Source of the DNA: Triglochin maritima
Lineage: Eukaryota; Streptophyta; Magnoliopsida; Alismatales; Juncaginaceae
DNA length: 64,000 nucleotides
Assembly (NCBI GenBank): GCA_963682175.1
Contig: OY821772.1
Coordinates: 60,844,925-60,908,924, forward strand
Direction: 5' to 3'
In this document: one piece after another, positions 33,732-46,119 of the stretch
How positions within the stretch are numbered: the first letter of the stretch is position 1
Layout: each line of letters opens with the position of its first letter
Translations under genes and position numbers: made by a program
Notes under the pieces: generated by a model
The model's input: only the letters and a program-made list of their open reading frames with translations
What the model was told of the DNA's origin: nothing
Database searches by the model: none

Positions 33732-35089
33732 TGTTAGGATTGATGTCCCCTAATTAATCTAATCACTTAGTTAATTCTCTACTTGATTTAACAATATGCA
33801 GCAGAAACAAAAACAATAAAGAAGAGAATATGCAAACCACAAGACACGAGGGTTTTACAGAGGTTCGGTCACCTGCCTACGTCATCTCTTGCAAGCTTCG
33901 CTCGATTCACTGAGCTCCTCTCACGTTTTCACTATCCAATCTCGTTCCGGGCTGAGATTAAGCCTTTACACTTCAAGCTCCGCGAACAACCTAGTGAACT
34001 TGGTTTCTTTTTCTCATAATCTGAGAGAGACGCTTTGGGTTTTCACCGAAACCTTTGCACTTTGACAACTGAGGATGAGTGATTCAACACACTCCCTAAT
34101 TTTAGCACACTTTGAGTAAGATGTGGAAATGATCAAAGGTGTGAAGTTTAGGCTCTTGAGTGTGGGATTGAGGATTTGAAGATTGAGAGTTTCTCTCTAG
34201 TGTTTGAGACAATTGAAAGTGGGAGAGGTGTGTAAATAAGGTTAGGGAACCTCTATTTATAAGCTCCTAAAGTGTTATAGCCATTAAGGAAAATTTGATT
34301 GAAGATTGTGTAAGATACACAAAACAGAAAACTTAATTTCAACAAATCTGTCTAAATCGCTCGACGGTACGGGAAAATCGGTCGACCGTTTCCATGAAAT
34401 TTAGGAAACATTCAATCCAACAACTCATCAATCGAACCTAAACGGCTATCACTTAAGTCATCGGTCGAACCAAGACAGGGGTTGGTTGACCGATCAACGG
34501 ATTTAGGCCAGGGTAAAGGTATAATGGTCGAACCCAAAGATTGGTTACGTTCGACTGAAAATAGCAGGCACTCTGGGGCTCAAGATTTGTGTTCATCCAG
34601 TCGACCATTTTAAGATCAACGTTCGACCAGTGACCAAATGTGTTCTAGGAGTTAGGTAAGTTTATACGAATACGACCGTTATATAATACGACAAGGTTAA
34701 CGGTCATCCGAAAAATACGGGAACTATCGTTCGAAAGGTCAAAGGCGGTCAACCGGTTGAACTATGAAAATTCACTTAGAGAGTATGTTAACAGAAAATG
34801 GGTTTCGCTCGACCGTTTGGCACAGGCAGATTAGGTTTTGGTTTAAGTGATTTTTCGGTTAAGGTTTGGGTGACCTATTGAAGTCAAATTGATGTGAAAT
34901 TTTGTGTGTGACTTCTATAAGGAACCTAGTGTGTATGTGAGTAAGTTTTAACTCTTGTATACTCAAGTTTACACGAGTTTCTATGACTCAAAATAAATCC
35001 AAAATTACATCTCTTCAAATAGCTAGATTACATGTCTTGACTTCATTCCATTCTTCCTTGAGTCTTTATCATCAGTAGATATTAGCACA
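33732..35089 (-). mobile_element. 5' LTR of the SIRE-like copia element
   Basis: Starts TGTTAGGATTG two bases from the PBS. The far end is probably ..GATATTAGCACA near 35089, judged only from the CA ending. TATAAATAG lies near 34258 on the minus strand. Palindrome cluster 6 (34360-34820; perfect copy at 34379, variants such as TTGACCG, CGTTCGACCA, CTCGACCG) lies upstream of that TATA box, in U3. Confidence 0.65.
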
Positions 35090-35188
35090 ATACAATATAT
35101 ATTCTATACATAATGTGTGCTACACTACATTTGATTGTGATTAAGATTATATTGATTAAATCATCAAAACATGGATTAAGACCAAAAG

Positions 35189-35218
35189 GCCAACGGAGAC
35201 GTCTAGTTCCAATACTGG
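35189..35218 (+). pseudogene. First half of host exon split by CACTA
   Basis: This short stretch reads in frame, across the TGG target duplication, into 44571-44612. The downstream half (GEYANAIDSSLADK, then a GT donor at 44613) is conserved with 23901-23955, which is close to an empty site. A stop (TAG) is already present in the first half. The protein is not recognised. Confidence 0.4.
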
Positions 35219-35249
35219 CACTAGTGTAGAATAGGCTTTACTCATCGCC

Positions 35250-35560
35250 CAATGGACGTCGACTGTTATAACCACCGACGTCTAGTGGGGAGAGGACAGA
35301 ATAGACGTCGGTCGTAATTGAAGACGACGTCTATGTAGTACTATAGACGTCGGGTTTAGGAATCACACGTTTAGCTGACGTCTATATGGTATAGACGTCT
35401 CCATATAGACGTCGGCTGTTTGTGTACCTTGTGAATCCGACGTCTATGGGGTATAGACGTCGCCCTATAGACGTCAGATGTAATGTAAGACCGACGTCTA
35501 TACTCCATCCATATAGACGTCGAGGTATAGACGTCGGTGTTACATTACATCCGACGTATA
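35250..35560. repeat. CACTA left subterminal GACGTC repeats
   Basis: About 14 GACGTC palindromes, mostly in the forms TAGACGTCGG and CCGACGTCTA, in both orientations within 310 bp. In this superfamily such repeats bind the element's accessory protein. Confidence 0.9.
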
Positions 35561-37670
35561 TAGAGCTTAAAGAAATCGGACAGTCACGTTTTCTTTCATT
35601 CATTTCAGACAAAACCCACCCAAACCCTAGCCGTCCCGCGACCGAACTCTCCTCCGCGACCGATCTCCGACCGATCTGCACCGTCTCCGGCACCGTAGCA
35701 AGCTCCCAAGCTCTCCTCCACTTCTTCGGTCCTCTTCTCCTTCTTCCTCCGTCTCTCTCCACATGTAAGTTTTAATTTCGTTTTTGGTTGTTTTAAGTTC
35801 GTCTTCCTCCGTCTTTCTCCACATATTCTTTATAAGTTAGCCTTCATCTTGTGTCGTTTACAGCCGTCACCGCACCACCTCCACGACGTCTTCGGGAACT
35901 ACAAAGTCCTTCTCCGGCATCACAACTTTTCCCTCCTCTGGTTCGTGCTCAATTTTAGATCCTTAATTTAGGCTTAGTTTAGACCAAGAATCCAATGCCA
36001 ACATGCATGTTAAGAAAAGGTGCTCCTAAACATGTTAAATAGGCAGCATGGCTTTGGCTTGCCATTTTGGATGTTTTTACACGCAACTATGTTATTCGTC
36101 TTCATTTGCCGACACTAAAACATTTCATTTTCAATAAATTTAAATTGATTTTCATGATAACTTTTTTGAGATAGATAAGAATAAGAAACCTAACCTGGTG
36201 ACAAGTCTTAGCACGTGGTAGTGAATCAGTAGTAGTAGTAGTAACCTGAGAAGCAAATCACCAATCCAACATAATTCGCATTTCGCGCCAGCAGCCAATG
36301 CCAACAACCAAACCAAATCCCTGGTAAATATGTTAAAAGACCTACCCTAGTAACTCTACCCTTATACATGTTACGAAAAGGTGCACCCCAACCTCTTCTA
36401 AGCAGAAATGTGTGGATTGATTTGGTTTGGATTGAGTTGGGTTGGTTGGATGATTTAACCAAACTTTGTTTTCATTGGATTGATTTGGTTTGGATTATGT
36501 TAAGAATTTGGATTGGATTGAGTAGAGAAATACATGATGTGAATGTGAGTAGATAACTAGATATACATTTTTCTTGTTGATTTCAGGATTTGAAGAATTT
36601 TACATATCAAATTTTAAGTGGAGGTTCTGCCAAAATTTCAATAAAATTTTATTCCCAATTATTATTAATAACATGATAGTTTGTGTTTAAAATGTTTTTC
36701 TGTCAATTCAAGTAATTATTTTTAACACTTGCTTTTAATATTTTAAATGTTTATTGCCTTAATTTTTTTGAATTTTTAATATTATGATAATAACTCATTG
36801 CCCCCTTTAAATAACTTGGCCTTTAATAACCCAAAGCAAAAGATTAGACAATATTTGCTAAGTCATTCATCATATAGGATTTGCATGCATTGTATTTTTC
36901 TATTATTTACGATTTCTGTCGTAGATTGCTGGCGTAAGGTACGTACTATTTTTCACTCATCATTCATTAGAAAGCACACATTAGTTAGTAGGACTTGCAT
37001 TGGAACAAGAGTGAGGTGAGTGTTTGTTTGGTGTGTTGTTTGTTAGATTAAGGTATGAAAAACACTTAGGGGGCAGTCACCTATAGGAGATGAGGTGGGG
37101 GATTTCATCACCCTTTCCTTGGCCCAGAAACCACTTAATAAAAGAGCCTTAATTAAATCAATTAGACGTTGGCCTCTAGGATTTTCGGACGCATTAAGGA
37201 GAGGAAACCGTTTAAGACCGTTATGACCTGAATGTCGTTGCCCATCTAGTCTCCCTGAGATTTTAGGAACCTCCGGGTTCTTGATTTCCTATAGATTAGT
37301 GGTCCTCGATGTTTAAGACCGTTTCAGCCTGAACGTCGTTGCCCATCTAGTCTCCCTGAGATATTAGGGACCTCCGGGTTCTTGATTTCCTACAGACTAG
37401 TGGTCCTCGGTGGGACCTCAAAGTTAGGCGTCGTCTATTACTAAGGACCTATAGTGGACTTTAGGCTTGTTTTGACCTTGATTGCTTAGTTAGATTTCTA
37501 ACCTTCCTTATTCCACACTAGATTAAGGACTTCATTTCTTCTCCTCTGAGTCATTCTTTTCTCATCTTAATGTCTCCGAATCTTCTCATCTACGAACACA
37601 TTCTTCTAAATTGAAATTTTATTTATTTTCTGCAATAATAACTATCATTTTTGCCTCTGTTTAGATTGAA
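35561..37670. other. CACTA 5' noncoding region
   Basis: Contains a leader-like CT-rich block with AAACCCTAGCCG (35600-35765) ending at a possible GTAAGT donor, then AT-rich DNA. A 101-bp tandem duplication lies at 37210-37411 (GTTTAAGACCGTT..TGTCGTTGCCCATCTAG). No coding domain found. Confidence 0.6.
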
Positions 37671-40600
37671 ATGGATCGAGAGTGGATTGTTTCAAACAGA
37701 TTGAGTGATTAGTATGAGAACGGAGTGAATATGTTCTTAGAGGTTGCCAAAAAACATTCTAAGAAAATGAAAGACATCGACATGGCGTATTGTCCGTGCA
37801 ATAAGTGTCATAATATGTCAGTGTTGACTTTTCGGAAAATGAAAGATCATTTGTTTGAGAAAGGTTTCGACCCAAATTACAGACGGTGGATATGGCACGG
37901 TGAAAATGAATCATTTAGTCGTTCCAAGAATGATGGAGAAGATGTTAGTGTAGAAGATCACTTAGACGAAATGGTTCAGGATATGGCTGAAAAGTTTTCG
38001 TCCAACCCCGATTTACTTGGTAATTTGTTGAGTGACAATGAGAAGCCGTTGTATAAGAATTGTACCAAATTCACTAGATTGTCAGCGGTGTTGAAGTTGT
38101 ACAATTTAAAAGCTGGAAATGGTTGGTTCGATGTGAGTTTCACATCAATGTTGAAGTTAGTGAAAGAGATGCTTCCAGATGATAATGAGTTGCCAGATAG
38201 AACTTATGATGCAAAGAAAGTGTTGTGCCCTATGGGAATGGAATATAGGAAGATACACGCATGCCCGAACGATTGTATATTGTATAGGGGTGAGTTTGAA
38301 AACTTACATTCCTGTCCCAGGTGTAATGTTTCAAGATACAAAATGAAACGTAGTGGACCAAACCACAATGAAGAGGCTGATGAGATGAAAATCGAAGGAC
38401 CTCCTGCTAAGATTTTGTGGTATCTTCCGATAATACCACGGCTTAAACGTTTGTTTGCGGGTAAAGAGGATTCCAAGAACATGACATGGCATGCTGATCG
38501 TGAGAAAACAAATGATCAGTTGCTACGTCACCCTGCAGATTCACCTCAGTGGAAAAAAATAAATGTCGACTTTCCTGTGTTTGGTGAAGAATCCAGGAAT
38601 GTACGACTTGTGCTTTGTACTGACGGAATGAATCCTTTCGGTAGTTTGAGTAGCATTCACAGTTCTTGGCCCGTTCTGCTTGTAATTTACAATCTGCCCC
38701 CGTGGTTATGCATGAAACACAAATATATCATGTTGTCCTTAATGATTTCTGGTCCGGAACAACCTGGAAACGACATCGATGTGTATTTAAGACCTTTAAT
38801 TGATGACCTAAAGAGATTGTGGGATGACAGAGAGTCAGTTTTTGATTCTTATAGTCAGGAGTCGTTCGTAATGCGGGCAATGATATTTTGCACGATTAAT
38901 GACTTTCCAGCTTATGGTAATCTGTCTGGATATTCAGTCAAAGGTCATAAAGTTTGTCCAATTTGCGAGGAAAATACATGTTCTTTGCAACTAGTTAATG
39001 GTTCTAAGACTGTCTATCTCGGTCATCGGAGATTTTTGCCGAACTCTCATCCTTATCGTAGGTTGAAGAAGGAATTTAATGGAAAACAAGAGTTTCAGAA
39101 TCCGCCAGTTGAAATCAGTGTCGAAAAGGTGTATGAACGTGTAAGGAACATTGAATGTGAATTTGGAAAACCGTACAAACGAGCAAACGACAAAAGTAGT
39201 TGGAAAAAAAGATCAATATTTTTTGATCTCCCTTACTGGAAAACTTTAGAAGTTAGACATTGTATTGATGTGATGCACGTAGAGAAAAATGTTTGTGATA
39301 GTCTTGTTGGCACTCTGTTGAACATACCTGGTAAAACCAAAGATGAATATAATGCAAGACTTGATCTTGTTGATATTGGTATACGAGCAATGTTGGCACC
39401 AGAGAAGAAAGGAGATCGGAATTACTTACCTCCAGCTAGTTATACATTGTCTAGAAAGGAGAAAAGAATTCTCTGTCAGTGTTTGCACGATGTAAGGGTT
39501 CCACAAGGTTATTCTTCAAATATCAGTAGTCTTGTTGTTATGAAGGATTTGAAACTTGTGGGGATGAAGTCTCACGATTGTCACACTTTAATGCAGCAGT
39601 TGTTACCTGTAGCACTGAGATCCATATTACCGAAAGATGTTAGACAAACAATAATAAAGTTGTGTTCCTTTTTCAATAAGATTTGCAGTAAAGTGGTCGA
39701 TCCTGTGCAATTAGACAAGTTACAGAATGAAATTGTGGTCACATTATGTCAGTTGGAGATGTTTTTCCCCCCTGCTTTTTTCGACATTATGATTCATCTT
39801 GTTATTCATTTGGTTAGAGAAGTTAAATTGTGCGGACCAGTTTTTTTAAGGTGGATGTATCCTTTCGAGCGTTATATGAAAGTGTTGAAAGGTTATTGCA
39901 AAAATCGTCAAAGACCAGATGCTAGTATTGTTGAAGGATACATAGCTGAGGAGGTTATCGAGTTTTGCACTGGATACCTAGCAAACACCAAAACTGTTGG
40001 ACTTCCGAAGAATCGTCATGATAAACGTGCCGATGGTAAAGGGACACGTGGGATGAAAATGTTAAATCCAAATGGCGATGACTTAATGACAGCTTATTTT
40101 TATGTGTTGTGCAATTCGAATGAAGTTCAACCATACCTAAATGAACACATGAAGTTTCTAAAGGAAAGAAATCCTTTGTGGAGTGATTAACAAGTAATTA
40201 ATAGTCACAATAAGAATTTCATCTCTTGGTTCAAAAATCTAGCATACAAGCGTGATGTTTATGAGACAATACGGTGGTTGGCTTACGGTCCGCATTCTGT
40301 TGTTATAAGTTACAGTGGTTATAATATCAATGGTTATTCTTTCTACACAGTTTGTGAAGATGCGAAAAGTGTTGTTCAGAACAGTGGCGTCACCTTAATA
40401 GCAGAGTCTTTGCATGTGTCTAGTTCTAAAGACAAGAATCCTGTATACGCCGACATGTCCTATTACGGTGTAATTGAAAATATATGGGAGCTAGACTTTG
40501 TTAAATTCAAAGTACCTATATTTAGATGCAAGTGGGCTGATAATAAAAATGGAGTTCGAGTGGATGACTATGGCTTCACTTTAATTGATTTTTCAAAAAA

Positions 40601-40880
40601 AAGGTATAAAGAAGAACCTTTTATTCTAGCTTCCCAAGCGAAACAAGTCTTCTATGTGGCTGATCCATATGATAAGAAATGAGCAGTAATTTTGGAAGGG
40701 AAGAAAAAAATTGTATCAGATGATAGCCTGATCGAGTATGAAGAGATACCACCTTTCTCTAAGTAAGCACCTGAGTTGAACTCAATAGATGAAGAAATAA
40801 ATGTTGAGACTTGTATGTTTAGAGATGACCACGGTGAAGGTATATGGATTGAAAATCCATTAAGGAAAAAAAAACAGTAA
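37671..40880 (+). pseudogene. CACTA TNP2 transposase
   Basis: One uninterrupted frame of 1070 codons with in-frame stops at 37710, 40188, 40680 and near 40764 but no frameshift. Order: Transpos_assoc domain (MDREWIVSNRL, then YCPCNKCHN), Transposase_21 core (LCPMGMEYRKIHACPNDC, HSCPRCN, RHCIDVMHVEKNV), DUF4218 (LRSILPKDVRQTI, REVKLCGPVFLRWMYPFERY, RPDASIVEGYIAEE) and DUF4216 (YYGVIENIWELDF, FVADP-like end). TNP2 cuts the CACTA ends. The 40188 stop stands where the paralogue at 30463-31559 has Gln, so CAA became TAA. The longest open piece (37713-40187) keeps most of the core. Confidence 0.92.
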
Positions 40881-40968
40881 ATGTGCAAATTTTCTGTTGT
40901 AACACATTGTAATAGACATTTAATGTCTTTACCTTATTTAATTACTTGAATTTATCTTTTATAGTATA

Positions 40969-43867
40969 ATGGCTCCGAAAAAGAAACTCACTTCCTCCGA
41001 GTCTGAAGGCTCGAAGACATACAGTACACGAGGTCTTTGTCTCATGAAAGAATTCGTGGGTAGAAGAAATAGAGACAGTAGAGTTCCAATCCAGTTTGAT
41101 GACCGTCTTGAGCCGTTAGGCATGCTGTCTGATAATTGGAAAAGTTTTCTGGGTAGCTTAGCGAGGGCCAAAGTTGACATTTGTTTATCCAGTTGGGCTG
41201 ATGTAGATGAGAAGCTGAAGGACACAATATGGGATAATGTGCAGGTAATGGTTCCATTATAGATTTCTATAGTTTTAGTCGAACTTTTGATATATATATA
41301 AAGTTAATGTGTTGTAGGAATCTTTTGAGTTCCAATCCACTGACAAGTTGAAGAAAAAGTGGATGACATATATGTCAGTTCGTTGGAGGGATTTCAAAAC
41401 AAATTTAAAGAACAAGTACATATTCGGAGACTACCAGGATAGAAATCCATGCGATGTCTATAACTTTATCACTCCGAATCAATGGGAGCTATTCAGAAAA
41501 TCCAGAGATAGCCCGGAGTTTGAGGTAACTGAGTTTAATTTATAATATAGTAACTGAGTTTCAAAACAAACTTGTTAGTTATTGATTTTAGTGACAATCT
41601 AATAAATTGATTTTAGGCCATCCGAGCAAAAAACCAAAAAAATAGATCTTCTAACAAGTATACCCATCGTATGTCTCGAGCGGGGTACCAAAAGTTAGAA
41701 GCACAAATGATGGCTGAAAAAATTGCTCAGAAGAAACAGGAGGCAATTGACTCTGGTATGAGTGAGGAGCAAGCAAGTAACCTATCTCCTCCTTCTCCCG
41801 TAGCTCGTTGTGATTCTTGGAAGAGAGCGAGAGTAAACTCCAGAGGGGAGTACGTCACAGACGAGTCGCAAGCGATCGGCTCGAAGATAGTAAGTTGCAT
41901 CACTTATATATATGTTATTAATTCAGAATCATTAATTTTATATTTTTCAAATGTTAGTAAATATTGTTTTAAACTTAGGACTCTCTGAAGTTGAGAGAAT
42001 CTCAAGGCGAATTTGCTTCCGATGGTCGGAATGATATTCTACGCGAGGCCTTGGGAAACGACGAACACCCCGGTCGTGTGCGAGGGGTAGGGAGTAGAGT
42101 TGGACTTCGACAATATTATGGGAAGACTCAACGGTCTACTTCGTCGACTGGTCATACCAAATGCCAGCAAGAGATCGCAGATTTGAACAATACGTTGCAA
42201 CTGGTTTTGGAGAGATTGGATCGTTTGCCTACTTCTCCTACCCGTCGTAAGACTGGTTCTTCCGCAGAGACTACTCGAGTTCCGCCAGTGTTCCACCCTG
42301 ATCGACAAGATGATTTCGTGTCTCATTCTCGAGAATTAGCCCTCGTCGACGGTCCCTCGTTTGGAAAGTTCGCGGATGGATCTAGATGTGCTTTATTTGT
42401 CGAAGACCCTGATCGAAGATTGGTGGGACACGGGAAAGTTTATAACATCTCCATACACCACTTCACAGAGGTAGGAGAGGGAGAATTGAAGGTTGCAGTT
42501 GAGAGTTGCTTAGATCCTGGTGCTTTTGTGCCATTTCCGGAAGAAGAGATTGTTACTCTCGGCGATGCTATCGGTGGGTTCGTGCGTTGACCTAGTTATT
42601 TAGTAGAGCTAAACGACAAACATGAGGTATAGTTTAACTTTGAAAGACTTTAAACTTCAAATTTGTTAACAATTGTATTTTAATGGTTGTATACATATCT
42701 GTAAGGTGTCAAGCCCCCGGAGCAAAGGGTCAAACAACCAATCTCCGATCAACATTAATTCGCTTCCAAGTAGGTGCAAAATGTTGTATCAATGTATGGT
42801 AGGTAGGGAGGCACAATTCTTAAGTACCTGGGAGTTGGAGGGGGATAAAAGGTTGCCTCTCACTTTGTACGTCACCAAAGAGGATATCATGCAGTTCATG
42901 GCGATGGATTCGTTGTGTATCATGATTATCGACGTGCAAGTGAAGTAACTGTTTTTTGTATACAATGAAAAGTATTGAATAATTTTATCAAAACTGTAAT
43001 AAATTATAATTTTTATACTTGTAGACATCTTTACGACGCCAGAAGGTCAATCTTTCCCGAGGATCAAGTATTTGGATTTATCAGTCCATCTACATATATA
43101 TACGGGAATGACGATAAATCGGGTCAACTTGGGACATTCTTTAAAGAAGAAGACAAAAAATATTATCTGTTCCCTTATCATGAGAGGTAAACTTTGTAAT
43201 TCAAAGTGAAATTTTATTTTGTAATAAACTTCTAATTATATATATAACACAGGGCTCATTGGATGCTTGTCGTTGTATGCCCCACGACTAATTCGGCATA
43301 TTGGTTTGATCCGTTGGGGTCGAATAAACCAAGAGACTCAATAAAGAAACTTCTAAATATGTAAGTTTGTTTAGTCGTGAATAAAGTAATTCGTGGATTT
43401 TTATTAGTATTATTGATTGATATTTTAACTTGTGCTACTCAGGGCAATTAAGGTTTACAGAGCTTTAGGTGGTAGGAGAACAATCACAAAATCAGGAATA
43501 ACATGGCATGGAATGAGAGTACGTTCTATCCTATTTTTGTTAATTAAGTTAGGAACAAATATTTAGCGAATTCCTATGTTTGTAGTACCAGAAGCAGGTT
43601 GGAAATACGGAATGCAGTTACTACGTGATGAGATACATGGAGGAAATCCTCGAATCGGCAACTCAAGACGTATGCCTATCCGAGGTAATGTAGATCGTTA
43701 TTCAATTGTATAGTTGTGTAGTTTCAATATTTAGTTATTAATATTCAACACTTGTATTTTTTTGATAGGTTTTCCCAAAAAGTAGTGATCCCTTCTCGCA
43801 ACAGGAGCTCGATGAAACTCGCGACCGATGGACTCGCTATTTCATCAGAAACATGCTGACGAACTAA
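40969..43867 (+). pseudogene. CACTA second gene: Transposase_24 plus Ulp1-like protease
   Basis: Ten exons join in phase: 40969-41244, 41318-41524, 41617-41889, 41979-42626, 42706-42944, 43025-43186, 43253-43360, 43443-43518, 43586-43684 and 43769-43867 (729 codons). The N-terminal half is of Transposase_24 type (TRGLCLMKEFVGRR, KKKWMTYMSVRWRDFK, EHPGRVRGVGSRVGLRQYYG). The C-terminal half is a C48 cysteine protease with His in AHWMLVVV, Asp in YWFDPLGS and Cys in GNTECSYYVMRYM. The only break I see is TGA at 42588-42590, where the context (R-stop-PSYLVEL) suggests a lost Trp. The fusion is known from plant CACTA elements; its protease target is unknown. Confidence 0.82.
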
Positions 43868-44214
43868 GAGGTTCTTCTGCCAATAGTATTTTTTGTAATT
43901 TAGTTAACAAGTGCACTTGTATTACAAACGTACACTTTATGCATTAATATAATCGCCTTAATTGTAGAATGAATTAATTGCAAGTGTGTTGAATGTCAAT
44001 TGTGTATGCTTTGTATGTTTGTGCATGTATGGTTGTATGTTTGTGTTTGTGTTTGTGCATGTATGCTTGTTAGTTTGTGCTTGTATGTATGTGGATGAAA
44101 TTGTGAACAAATTTATAGGTGAACGAATTTGGTGCAGTTGTATGTACACGAATACGATGACTGAAAACAATTTTGTCGGATGCTATTTATTTATTTTTGT
44201 CCAGGTTTAGGAAT
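43868..44214. other. CACTA 3' noncoding region
   Basis: 3' flank of the second gene, with a TG-rich low-complexity stretch (43985-44095). No gene. Confidence 0.6.
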
Positions 44215-44560
44215 AGACGATGGCTGTTGTTATTAGCCGACGTCTATTCCCTAGAAGAAAGGAATAGACGTCGTATGTTAGCTACCCGACGTCTAGACCT
44301 AAAGTATAGACGTCGTATGTTTGTTTACCGACGTCTATACCTAAAGTATAGACGTCGTCTATAGTATAGACCGACGTCTATACGTTAACGAATATACGTC
44401 GACTTCTAAGTACAGCCGACGTATATTCGTTATCTATAGACGTCGGTTATACTATGACCGACGTCTATGTATAGACGACGCACACATAGACGTCGGTTCG
44501 GGGTGTGCTTATATCTGACGTGTATAGCCCCGTACATCCGACGTATATTCCATTTTCTGT
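44215..44560. repeat. CACTA right subterminal GACGTC repeats
   Basis: About ten GACGTC palindromes in TAGACGTCGT/CCGACGTCTA contexts, plus near-matches such as TACGTCGAC, mirroring the left end. Confidence 0.9.
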
Positions 44561-44570
44561 AGTAGTGTGG

Positions 44571-44850
44571 GGTGAATATGCCAACGCGATCGATAGCTCT
44601 CTTGCTGACAAGGTATAACGTTTTCCCCTACTCGAATTCGCCAGCACCAAGCTCGCCATCAGGTAAACAAATATGTTTGAATTATGCACAACGAACATAA
44701 AAATCCAATTATAATAGTGCACGCTTTGATTTTCAAAGAAGTTAGCGTTTAGGTAGGTATTTTGTTTAAGGAAAGTACAATTATCTATTTTTAGAAGCGA
44801 ATGTCTTTCTAGTCACTCTCACGTGAGTTTGTGATACTACGATAATAAAA
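44571..44850 (+). pseudogene. Second half of the split host exon and intron start
   Basis: 44571-44612 is the exon remainder with a GT donor at 44613. 44613-44790 matches 23956-24140. The Mutator-like element begins at 44851. Confidence 0.5.
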
Positions 44851-45006
44851 GGGAACTACTAAACGTCGCCTCAAAACTACTTAAATCGCCCCTTGAAATT
44901 ACCAAATTACCCTTAACAATATATTTAATACCCATATCGTCCCGTGTCTATAAATTAGGCCTACGGTCTTGTATATTCATAATTTATCAGTAAAAATACC
45001 ACGAAA

Positions 45007-46119
45007 ATGTCTGGCGAAGGTGATGCATCCGGTGAGGTAAGTCTGGCGCGGGGCAAATTTTGGGCCGGGCGTCTGCATTAGACGCCTCCTCCAAGGTGAG
45101 GGCGTCTGCGTAGGACGTCCTCCCCTTGGCCGAGGCGTCTAACGCAGACGCCTACGCAATGGGAGAGGCGTCTTATGTAGACGTCCTCCCCTTGGGTAAG
45201 GCGTCTGTAGTAGACACCCTTCCCTAGGGTGAGGCGTCCTACGCAGACGCCTCACCCTTGGGAAGGGCGTTTAACTCAGACGCCCCTCCCATGGGGTAGG
45301 CGTTTAATACAGACGCCTGGAAATTTTTTGATTTTTTTAATTTCGTTTTTTTTGTAGGTTCCGTTGGAAGATTTCGGTGGTGATGGAGTGGATTACAGTG
45401 AGTTATTTCAAACTACACAAATCTTTGAAACAATCGATGAAGCATGTAAATGGGTCAAACAAGTAGCTATCGGAGCTGGGTTTTTTTTGGTCGTGTCATC
45501 GTACAAAACAAGATCAGATAGTCGGATGGATTGTTATTTAAGATGCGACCGGCGAAATCAAATGGAGTCTCGGGATATGGATACTGCACTTCGAAGAAAC
45601 ACCAAAAGAAAGGGTTGCGGTTGCCGTTTCTTAATAAAAGTGGTGGAGCGACGAGATCGTGATGGATGGGTTGTGGTTTTTAATAGTGCTCACGGACATC
45701 ACAACCACAGATTGGCAGTTTATCCAGAGGGTCATCGTCAAATTAGTGGTCTAAGTTCTGGGGCGAAAAAGATTGTTCGTGATATGACTGAGGCGCAAGC
45801 AAAACCACGGAACATCTTGAAGGCAGTAAAAGAAAAATTCCCGGAGGACAATCCAAATCAAAGGCATATTTATAATTTCAGAGATTACACGAGGATGACA
45901 AAATCTGAAGACCGGAATCCCGTCCAGCAGTTTCTCTATCAAGCAGTGCAGTGTGAGTACTTACATTGGATTATGGCGGATCCAGAAACTGATGTCGTCA
46001 CTCACGCTTTTTTGGCACATCCGACGTCATACTGCTCACGATCCAAGAATCGTCCTGGACCCTCTTCTTCTTCTGAGCGCGGGGATCTACAGTGCACGAG
46101 CTCGAATCCGCGGTCGTAA
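45007..46119 (+). CDS. MULE transposase N-terminal part (gene A)
   Basis: Exon 1 (45007-45036) encodes MSGEGDASGE. Exon 2 (45358-46119) joins in phase, for 263 residues in all. The N-terminal FAR1/MULE-type domain is clear: GCGCRFLIKVVERRDRDGW, AHGHHNHRLAVYP, KPRNILKAVKEKFPEDNP, IYNFRDYTRM and DVVTHAFLAHP. In full-length relatives the DDE integrase-like core follows at this point. Here the reading passes into about 30 unrelated residues antisense to gene B, which marks a deletion junction near 46025. TATA-like CTATAAATT at about 44948 precedes the start. The product could still bind DNA but should not catalyse transposition. Confidence 0.75.
45040..45330. repeat. Palindrome array in MULE intron 1 (gene A)
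   Basis: Eight consecutive imperfect palindromes of the form GGCGTCT-N4/5-AGACGCC at about 33-bp spacing, separated by CCTCCCCTTGG-like linkers. GC-rich, unlike the AT-rich surroundings. Confidence 0.9.

Larger units (their letters stand above)
35219..44567 (+). mobile_element. Complete CACTA (En/Spm) transposon
   Basis: The 9349-bp element begins CACTAGTGTAGAA and ends with the complement of CACTACTACAGAA. It is flanked by the 3-bp duplication TGG (35216-35218 and 44568-44570), as the superfamily requires. Both ends carry dense GACGTC subterminal repeats. It encodes a TNP2 transposase and a second Transposase_24-Ulp1 gene, both forward. A related unoccupied site exists at 23900-23920. Every coding break seen is a nonsense codon. 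Confidence 0.95.

Noticed and set aside
43986..44210. Cys/Val-rich 74-residue frame
   Set aside because: Produced by the TG-rich low-complexity stretch in the CACTA 3' region.
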